From Holosporales bacterium (lineage in GTDB: Bacteria > Pseudomonadota > Alphaproteobacteria > RUG11792), in NCBI GenBank assembly GCA_031266385.1, contig JAISBC010000010.1:1-20858 (forward strand): a stretch of DNA of 20,858 nt, in the 5' to 3' direction. Below the pieces are notes generated by a model. The model was not told the DNA's origin and searched no databases. It saw only the letters and a list, made by a program, of their open reading frames with translations. Position numbers and translations under genes: made by a program. Positions 15,597-20,858 of this stretch are shown here, in pieces. Each line of letters opens with the position of its first letter. Position 1 is the stretch's first letter.

Positions 15597-15671
15597 GCGG
15601 GCGTAGCTCAGGGGTAGAGCACAACCTTGCCAAGGTTGGGGTCGAGGGTTCGAATCCCTTCACCCGCTCCA
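15597..15671 (+). tRNA. tRNA-Gly (anticodon GCC), CCA encoded
   Basis: Cloverleaf by eye: acceptor GCGGGCG, TA, D arm GCTC-AGGGGTA-GAGC, anticodon stem CAACC/GGTTG around loop TTGCCAA (anticodon GCC), variable GGGTC, T arm GAGGG-TTCGAAT-CCCTT (one G-T pair), acceptor CACCCGC, discriminator T, CCA at 15669-15671. The acceptor stem has a C-A mismatch at pair 6:67, where related glycine tRNAs have T-A. It is the substrate of GlyQS in this window. Probably co-transcribed with rpmG, which starts 33 bases downstream. Confidence 0.95.
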
Positions 15672-15704
15672 TGATTCGTTTTTCTTTTTTTATGGGTATT
15701 TTTT

Positions 15705-15872
15705 ATGGCTAAGGGTCCCGTCATTACGATCAAATTGTTGAGTTCCGCGAATACTGGATATTTTTACGTAACGAAGAAAAATCCGCGTACTATGACCGAA
15801 AAACTCGAGCTCAAAAAGTATGATCCGAAAATCAGGAAGCACGTCATCTTTAAAGAGCATAAAATAAAGTAG
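15705..15872 (+). CDS. rpmG: 50S ribosomal protein L33
   Basis: 55-residue basic protein of the large ribosomal subunit. It begins MAKGPVITIKLLSSANTGY and continues FYVTKKNPRT, LELKKYDP and KHVIFKEHKIK, the normal L33 pattern and length. It lacks the Cys pairs of the zinc-binding form of L33, so it is the Cys-minus type. It lies between tRNA-Gly and ychF, whose ATG follows 6 bases after the stop, forming a translation-related cluster. No strong Shine-Dalgarno precedes it; the upstream 33 bases are T-rich. Confidence 0.94.
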   Translation: MAKGPVITIKLLSSANTGYFYVTKKNPRTMTEKLELKKYDPKIRKHVIFKEHKIK

Positions 15873-15878
15873 TGCGGA

Positions 15879-16973
15879 ATGGGATTTAATTGTGGAATCG
15901 TCGGGCTCCCCAATGTCGGGAAGTCTACCCTGTTTAATGCGCTAACGTCGACGGCATCGGCCGAGGCCGCCAACTATCCTTTCTGTACGATCGAACCGAA
16001 TGTTGGGAGGATAGCCGTCCCGGATATGAGATTATCCGATCTGGCTAGAGTCGCCGGATCGAAGATGATCCTCCCAACTCAACTAGAGTTCGTCGATATC
16101 GCCGGGATCGTTAAGGGGGCTAGCTCCGGAGAGGGTCTCGGCAATAAGTTTCTCTCGAATATAAGGGAAACCGACGCCATCCTCCATGTCGTTCGGTGTT
16201 TCAATGACGATGATGTAACTCACGTCTCGGGCGGCATCGATCCTATCTCAGATATCGATGTCATCGAAACCGAGCTACTTTTAGCCGATCTCGAGAGTGT
16301 CGAAAAGAGAATCTCAGGTCTCGAGAAAAAGGCTAAATCCGGAGATAAACAGTCGAAAGAAATCCTGGAGGTATTGCTGTTGGTGCACGATGTCCTGAAG
16401 GATGGGCATTCAGCCAGCGACGCAAATATTCAGGACTCCCAAAGGAAGATCCTTAGCCAACTACAGCTCATTACTACGAAGCCAATGATGTTCGTCTGTA
16501 ACGTTTCAGAAGGAGACGTAATCTCCGGCAATGATTACACGAAGAGAGTCATCGAGCGAGCCAACGGGAGGCCAGTCGTTACGATCTCGGCCGTCATCGA
16601 ATCTGAAATAGCGATCCTCGATTTTGAAACGGAAAAAATGGAATTCCTACGTAGCATAGGCCTGGATTCGACGGGCCTAAGCCGTGTCATCAGGAGTGGA
16701 TATGACCTCCTCGGTCTAATAACATATTTCACGGTCGGGCCGAAGGAGGCGAGGGCTTGGACCATCGAAAATGGAATCAAAGCCCCGGAAGCCGCCGGAG
16801 TTATTCATACGGATTTCGAGAGAGGTTTCATTTGTGCCGAAACGATTTCATGGATGGATTATGTGGAATGCGGAGGGGAGCATGGGGCTAAGCAGGCCGG
16901 AAAACTGAGGCTCGAAGGGAAAGAATATATCGTTCAAGACGGCGATGTCATGAATTTTAGATTTAACGTTTAA
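15879..16973 (+). CDS. ychF: Redox-regulated ATPase/GTPase YchF (Obg family)
   Basis: P-loop ATPase of the OBG/YchF group that binds ribosomes and is linked to stress and translation control. 364 residues, the usual length. G1 GLPNVGKS at 9-16, G3 DIAG at 73-76 followed by IVKGASSGEGLGNKFL, and NVSE near 208-211 in place of NKxD, which in this family gives ATP rather than GTP preference. A helical coiled-coil insert spans about 130-165, and a C-terminal TGS domain about 278-361 has TYFTVGPKEARAW and DGDVMNFRF. ATG 15879 follows the rpmG stop by 6 bases. Confidence 0.96.
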   Translation: MGFNCGIVGLPNVGKSTLFNALTSTASAEAANYPFCTIEPNVGRIAVPDMRLSDLARVAGSKMILPTQLEFVDIAGIVKGASSGEGLGNKFLSNIRETDAILHVVRCFNDDDVTHVSGGIDPISDIDVIETELLLADLESVEKRISGLEKKAKSGDKQSKEILEVLLLVHDVLKDGHSASDANIQDSQRKILSQLQLITTKPMMFVCNVSEGDVISGNDYTKRVIERANGRPVVTISAVIESEIAILDFETEKMEFLRSIGLDSTGLSRVIRSGYDLLGLITYFTVGPKEARAWTIENGIKAPEAAGVIHTDFERGFICAETISWMDYVECGGEHGAKQAGKLRLEGKEYIVQDGDVMNFRFNV

Positions 16974-16994
16974 AGGGGTAGGAGGTATTGGAAC

Positions 16995-18242
16995 TTGCAT
17001 ATACGCACTTCGCGATTAAATAATGGACTAACCGTAGCCACTGATTCGATCGATAGATTTGAATCGGCTTCCGTCGGTATTTTCGTTAACATTGGATCGG
17101 TGAATGAATCGAATTCACAGTCTGGCCTATCGCATTTCCTGGAGCATATGGCCTTTAAGGGCACGAATAGACGGACAGCCCTCGAGATTTCTCAGGCCAT
17201 CGAATCGGTTGGTGGCCATATCAATGCATATACGAGCAAGGAAATCACCGCATACCACGCGAAAATTTTGAAGGCTAACTTAGATTTGGCAATCGATATT
17301 GTCGCCGATATCATCTCAGACTCTAAATTCGATGAAATCGAATTTAATAAGGAAAAATCGGTCATTATCCAGGAAATAAAACAGCTGAATGATACGCCCG
17401 ATGATTTGGTATTCGATATGTTTCAGGCGAAGTGTTTCGACGGAGAGCAACTTGGAGCACAGATTCTGGGGAGCGAAGAAGAGATTAATTCCTACACATC
17501 GGCTGATTTAGAGAATTACTTAAAGACCAAATATTCCGCGGATAAGATGATTTTATGTGCGAGTGGAGGGATTAATCATGATGATGTCCTCAGCCTCGCC
17601 GAAAATTTTTCCTCTAAGTTGACGAGTTTTAACGTAGATCAACCTGATGAGCAGAAATATAAGGGCGGGTTTGTATTCAAGAAAAAAGATCTGGAGCAAA
17701 CTCATCTGATCCTCGGCTTCGAGGGATGCAGTAATTCCGATTCCTGGAAGTATGATTTGTGTGTATTATCGGCGATTCTTGGGGCCGGGATGTCATCGAG
17801 GTTATTCCAGGAAGTGCGCGAAAAGCGCGGCCTCGTTTATTCTATTTTTTCATTTATGTCCAATTATAGGGACACGGGAACATTCGGTGTTTATGCCGGT
17901 TGTGAAGACAATAATGTGCAGGAAGTAATAAATATCATTCGATGTGAATTCGATAGAATTTTCGAGACGTTGAGAGAAGATGAAGTACACAAGGCAAAAA
18001 CGCAAATTAATGCTTCGCTTTTGATGGGACTCGAGAGCTCATCATCTCGAATGGAAAGAATGGCTCATCAGTTTCTCCAGCACAAAAAATTTTTTACACC
18101 CCAGGAGATTACCGAAAAAATCAATGCCGTTACCAAGAAATCGGTTATTGAAGTGGCGCATCGGGTTTTTTCATCCGTACCCACTCTCGCTGTTATCGGG
18201 AACGTGAATGGTATCGAGAAGCTTTACGAAGCGTTCCAGTAA
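16995..18242 (+). CDS. M16 (pitrilysin) zinc peptidase, processing-peptidase-like
   Basis: Zinc metallopeptidase of family M16B, related to the mitochondrial processing peptidase beta subunit and to bacterial PqqL/YmxG-type enzymes. 415 residues, normal for a single-chain M16B protein. The inverted zinc motif HFLEH is His47-x-x-Glu50-His51, and the distal ligand Glu127 is 76 residues later, the exact M16 spacing. The C-terminal half has the REKRGLVYSI signature (Arg and Tyr of the family's R/Y pair). The start is TTG 16995, 8 bases after a clear AGGAGGT (16980-16986), with no in-frame ATG before the conserved N-terminus. No signal peptide, so it is probably cytoplasmic. rlpA begins inside its last 35 bases. 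Confidence 0.93.
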   Translation: MHIRTSRLNNGLTVATDSIDRFESASVGIFVNIGSVNESNSQSGLSHFLEHMAFKGTNRRTALEISQAIESVGGHINAYTSKEITAYHAKILKANLDLAIDIVADIISDSKFDEIEFNKEKSVIIQEIKQLNDTPDDLVFDMFQAKCFDGEQLGAQILGSEEEINSYTSADLENYLKTKYSADKMILCASGGINHDDVLSLAENFSSKLTSFNVDQPDEQKYKGGFVFKKKDLEQTHLILGFEGCSNSDSWKYDLCVLSAILGAGMSSRLFQEVREKRGLVYSIFSFMSNYRDTGTFGVYAGCEDNNVQEVINIIRCEFDRIFETLREDEVHKAKTQINASLLMGLESSSSRMERMAHQFLQHKKFFTPQEITEKINAVTKKSVIEVAHRVFSSVPTLAVIGNVNGIEKLYEAFQ

Positions 18243-18864
18243 ATGGCTCACTGGGGTCAGCATTTTTCTGGCCGGTTGTGGCACCGTTAAAACCCCGACC
18301 GGCCCAACCTGTGTATCGTGTAAACCATATTTCGTCAGGGGATCGTGGTATCACCCACAGACATATTATGAGTATAACGAGGTTGGCCTCGCCTCATGGT
18401 ATGGAGATGATTTCCACGGGAAAATGAAAGCGACTGGGGAGAAGTTCAATAAAATGGCGATGACGGCGGCTCACAGGACTCTCCCTCTACCATCCGTCGT
18501 CAGGGTAACAAACCTAAGAAACGGGAAGTCTGTTATAGTCGTCGTGGATGATAGGGGGCCATATTGTTATACCGGAAGAATTATCGATTTATCATATGGG
18601 GCGGCCAAAGCTCTTAATCTTCATAGAAGCAAACCATCGCAGGTTCGGGTTCAGACTCTCGTTGCCGATAGCATCAAGCTCTCTAAATATATCGCGACCC
18701 ACTGCAAACACAGAAAGGATCCTTTTGGTAGGACGTGGGCTCAATTATATTTTCAAGAAGTACTGGGGATTGCTCCGAAGCGCCATACCATATCACCGGC
18801 CGCTAGTAGTAAGATCAAACCATTAAAACCGGAACGCCTTGGAAGGTATTTGAAGAAATTCTAG
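18208..18864 (+). CDS. rlpA: RlpA-family lipoprotein (septal lytic transglycosylase fold)
   Basis: Lipoprotein of 218 residues with a double-psi beta-barrel RlpA domain. The start is ATG 18208, overlapping the peptidase gene by 35 bases, with a weak ribosome site. The signal peptide MVSRSFTKR...VSIFLAGC has a lipobox with Cys24. The RlpA core runs from about residue 59 to 137: GLASWYGDDFHGKMKATGEKF, TAAHRTLPLPS, VRVTNLRNGKSV, DDRGPY and RIIDLSYGAAK. In Pseudomonas RlpA the active site is Glu, Asp and His in a GE..D.......H pattern; here these positions are Glu78, Asn81 and His89, so the Asp is Asn. The C-terminal SPOR domain of many homologues is absent; the tail is basic. It may bind glycan or act weakly. 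It lies just before murC. Confidence 0.9.
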   Translation: MVSRSFTKRSSKWLTGVSIFLAGCGTVKTPTGPTCVSCKPYFVRGSWYHPQTYYEYNEVGLASWYGDDFHGKMKATGEKFNKMAMTAAHRTLPLPSVVRVTNLRNGKSVIVVVDDRGPYCYTGRIIDLSYGAAKALNLHRSKPSQVRVQTLVADSIKLSKYIATHCKHRKDPFGRTWAQLYFQEVLGIAPKRHTISPAASSKIKPLKPERLGRYLKKF

Positions 18865-18890
18865 GGTTTTCCCGGGAGGTTGAGTATATA

Positions 18891-18926
18891 ATGCCAGAAA
18901 TACAGGATGCGGGGCAGTATGTTTGA
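18891..18926 (+). CDS. Possible 11-residue leader peptide ahead of murC
   Basis: ATG 18891 with GGGAGGT (18874-18880) 10 bases upstream opens a short frame, MPEIQDAGQYV, ending TGA at 18924-18926. It overlaps both candidate murC starts in another frame. The murC starts themselves have poor Shine-Dalgarno sites, so ribosomes loaded here could reinitiate on murC. Alternatively the Shine-Dalgarno serves murC at longer range and the frame is chance. Confidence 0.3.
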   Translation: MPEIQDAGQYV

Positions 18927-20316
18927 TATTCGCGATGGATCTAAGGTTATCCATTTCATTGGTCTCGGAGGAATCGGAGTAAGCGGCCTCGCCGAAATTT
19001 TGCATTCCATTGGCTATACCGTTCAGGGGAGTGATATCCATCACTCGCCAAACATCGATCGCCTGGAAAGGCTTGGAATCACGGCCTTTGTGGGACACGA
19101 TAAGAATCACGTCGAGAACGCTAGTATCGTCGTATATTCATCGGCAATTCGACGGGATAATCCGGAATTGATCCGAGCAAAAGAACTCAGGATTCCCTGC
19201 CTAACACGGGCAGAAATGCTCTCTCAAATTGTTCGCCTTAAGAAATCGGTTGTCGTCGCCGGATCTCACGGGAAAACTACGGTAACCTCCATTTGCGCCG
19301 CGGTTTTAGAGATGGCATCGATGTCTCCGACCATCATTAACGGAGGTATCATTAATTCCTATAAAACGAATGCCAAATTAGGGGGCGGTGCTTGGGCCGT
19401 CGTTGAATCGGATGAATCAGATGGAAGTTTTGTAACATTATTCCCGACGATTGGTATCGTGACGAATATTGATAGAGAACATATAAATCACTATGGATCT
19501 TTCGAGAATCTCAAGTTAGCCTTCAAATCATTTCTAAACAACTTACCGTTTTATGGGGCTGGAATCGTTTGTCTCGATGATCCATGTGTCGAAGAGATTA
19601 TCGATGACATAACGGATAGAAATATAGTGACCTATTCCATCGCAAAGGATTCGATGTTTCAGGCCGTGAATATCAGAAAGACTTCGACGGGGTCTATATT
19701 CGATGTAAAGATTCATGACGATATTCTGGAGGAGATTAGCATTCCTCTGCTGGGAGATCATAATATATTGAATGCATTATCGGCGATCGCAGTAGCCGTC
19801 GAACTGAAGATTGATTTAGAGATTGTTAAAACTACTTTGGCTTCATTTTCTGGGGTTAGTCGACGATTTACCTCATTGGGCGTTATCCGTGGAATTTCTT
19901 TCATCGATGATTATGCACATCATCCAACCGAAATTAGAACTCTCATTAAAGCCGCAAAACAAAAAACAAACGGAAAGATTATTATCGTTTGTCAACCACA
20001 TAGATTTACCAGATTGAATCTTTTATTCAAAGAATTTTGCGAATGCTTCGATGGGGCTAGTATTATCGTGATAACTTCGGTCTATAGGGCCGATGATACC
20101 GAGACGGCGGATATTTCATCCAGCAATCTCTACGATGCTTTGTGCGGAGCAGGGAGAAATGCCATTTTCGCTGCGGATGAGGCTGAGGTCGCGAAGGTTA
20201 TCAAGGACCTGATGAATGGTGATACCTTAGAAGATGGTGATGTCATTCTCTTCGCTGGAGCTGGAAATATTTCTAGGTGGGCCCACGGAATTTATGAGGA
20301 ACTATCAGGCTCGTGA
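18907..20316 (+). CDS. murC: UDP-N-acetylmuramate--L-alanine ligase
   Basis: Cytoplasmic Mur ligase that adds L-Ala to UDP-MurNAc with ATP, the first peptide step of peptidoglycan synthesis. 469 residues from ATG 18907. N-terminal UDP-binding HFIGLGGIGVSGLAE (about 16-30); ATP loop AGSHGKTTVTS (about 118-128); central VVESDESDGSF and TNIDREHINHY; LLGDHNILNALSA; C-terminal DDYAHHPTEI and QPHRFTRL. All are family blocks in the right order. ATG 18919 (MFDIRDG) is an alternative start and sits 5 bases after a GGGG. Its stop overlaps the next gene's GTG (GTGA). It follows rlpA; the rest of the usual division/wall cluster is not here, so murC is detached or the cluster is scattered. Confidence 0.95.
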   Translation: MRGSMFDIRDGSKVIHFIGLGGIGVSGLAEILHSIGYTVQGSDIHHSPNIDRLERLGITAFVGHDKNHVENASIVVYSSAIRRDNPELIRAKELRIPCLTRAEMLSQIVRLKKSVVVAGSHGKTTVTSICAAVLEMASMSPTIINGGIINSYKTNAKLGGGAWAVVESDESDGSFVTLFPTIGIVTNIDREHINHYGSFENLKLAFKSFLNNLPFYGAGIVCLDDPCVEEIIDDITDRNIVTYSIAKDSMFQAVNIRKTSTGSIFDVKIHDDILEEISIPLLGDHNILNALSAIAVAVELKIDLEIVKTTLASFSGVSRRFTSLGVIRGISFIDDYAHHPTEIRTLIKAAKQKTNGKIIIVCQPHRFTRLNLLFKEFCECFDGASIIVITSVYRADDTETADISSSNLYDALCGAGRNAIFAADEAEVAKVIKDLMNGDTLEDGDVILFAGAGNISRWAHGIYEELSGS

Positions 20317-20591
20317 AGAAATGGTATTTTGTTATCGGGATCGTTGGCTCAGGGATTATGTTCCTCATTTCCGGGACGTTGATCGGATACTCTATTCGCG
20401 ACCAAAAGGATGTGACTCAGGTTTCGCGAGAAGAGAAAGTCGGCAGGAAGCCTAGTTTCGACAAGATACCGCCATTTGCATCTCAGTTACCGAAGCCGAT
20501 AATGCCACAGACCACTGATAGGATCCCGAGCGACGATGCCCTCCTTATGGCGAATCATTACAGTAAACCCACAAGCCGTTTGAGTAGGTAA
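20313..20591 (+). CDS. Small single-pass membrane protein, unknown
   Basis: 92 residues, no family recognised. The start is GTG 20313, whose bases form the murC stop (GTGA), so translation is probably coupled. KKW then a hydrophobic helix at about 5-25 (FVIGIVGSGIMFLISGTLIGY), followed by a charged and then Pro-rich hydrophilic tail (KIPPFASQLPKPIMPQ, PTSRLSR). The topology is N-in with the tail in the periplasm, or an uncleaved signal anchor. The position directly after murC suggests a wall or division role, but nothing in the sequence proves it. Confidence 0.6.
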   Translation: MKKWYFVIGIVGSGIMFLISGTLIGYSIRDQKDVTQVSREEKVGRKPSFDKIPPFASQLPKPIMPQTTDRIPSDDALLMANHYSKPTSRLSR

Positions 20592-20623
20592 TATATTAAC
20601 CTCAGTTTCATATAAGGATATAG

Positions 20624-20858
20624 GAAAACACTAGGAAAACAGCAGCGGAACGCATAACACGCGTAGTAAGTTTCAACAAAAACGTACACATTACGATTCC
20701 TCTGACCGAGATTTTCACTTATGTCGATGAGTTTTGCAAGATATTTGAAGATAGAATTATAGAACTTGAGAATAGGTCCTCTTCTCCTCCAAAAAAAAAC
20801 AGAATCAGACCTACCAATAGGGAGGGGATTTTTCTTATGTCGTTTACAGAATTTAAAC
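20624..20858 (+). mobile_element. Probable 5' part of an IS982-like transposase, incomplete
   Basis: An open frame without a stop from 20624 to the window end. From about 20690 it reads ITIPLTEIFTYVDEFCKIFE, then a helical stretch and KKNRIRPTNREGIF. The LTEIF..VD.FCK pattern is typical of the N-terminus of IS982-family transposases. No ATG lies before the conserved part, and the frame after IFLMSF does not follow the family well, so the copy may be decayed. The catalytic region is beyond the window. 20592-20623 holds nothing I can identify. Confidence 0.5.

Noticed and set aside
1..20858. CRISPR array or phage defence island
   Set aside because: No spaced direct repeats, cas genes, toxin-antitoxin pair or restriction genes were seen.

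Overview
The window looks like a chromosomal segment of a host-associated alphaproteobacterium. The organism is inferred, not proven: tetrameric-type glycyl-tRNA synthetase (glyQ/glyS), an AddA-type helicase of alphaproteobacterial style, an MPP-like M16 peptidase, insertion-sequence debris and several secreted or outer-membrane orphans together point to the Holosporales/Rickettsiales side of the class. The housekeeping genes are tightly packed, with many 1-5 bp stop/start overlaps; the accessory patches are loosely packed and differ in base and codon use.

Layout. 1-285: decayed IS5-type transposase with an internal deletion. 539-1612 (+): secreted helical protein of unknown function with two related halves. 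1758-5283 (+): glyQ, glyS, lipB, almost without gaps. 5261-6451 (-): SLC1-fold symporter, tail-to-tail with lipB and divergent from dapE (6536-7672, +). 7656-12009 (-): operon trxB-prfB-addA, with overlapping stop and start codons at each junction; the AddA-like helicase lacks the nuclease domain. 12010-13880: accessory patch with two coupled genes for small exported glycine-zipper proteins, flanked by weak transposase-like relics and followed by a perfect hairpin. 13879-15354 (-): outer-membrane beta-barrel protein with a very large first loop. 15597-15671: tRNA-Gly(GCC), then rpmG and ychF (+). 16995-20591 (+): M16 zinc peptidase, rlpA lipoprotein, murC and a small membrane protein. 20624-20858: probable start of an IS982-like transposase, cut by the window end.

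How the genes work together. glyQS, prfB, tRNA-Gly, rpmG and ychF serve translation. dapE (diaminopimelate), murC and rlpA serve peptidoglycan synthesis and remodelling, so the cell makes a wall. lipB attaches octanoate to lipoyl domains, and trxB maintains thiol redox. The surface and secreted genes (539-1612, 12413-13533, 13879-15354) have no recognisable family and are the most likely host-interface or competition factors. The glycine-zipper pair is the best candidate for an undescribed system. The symporter (cation and carboxylate ligand residues replaced), the nuclease-less AddA and the RlpA with a substituted catalytic Asp are ordinary families with key residues or domains missing.
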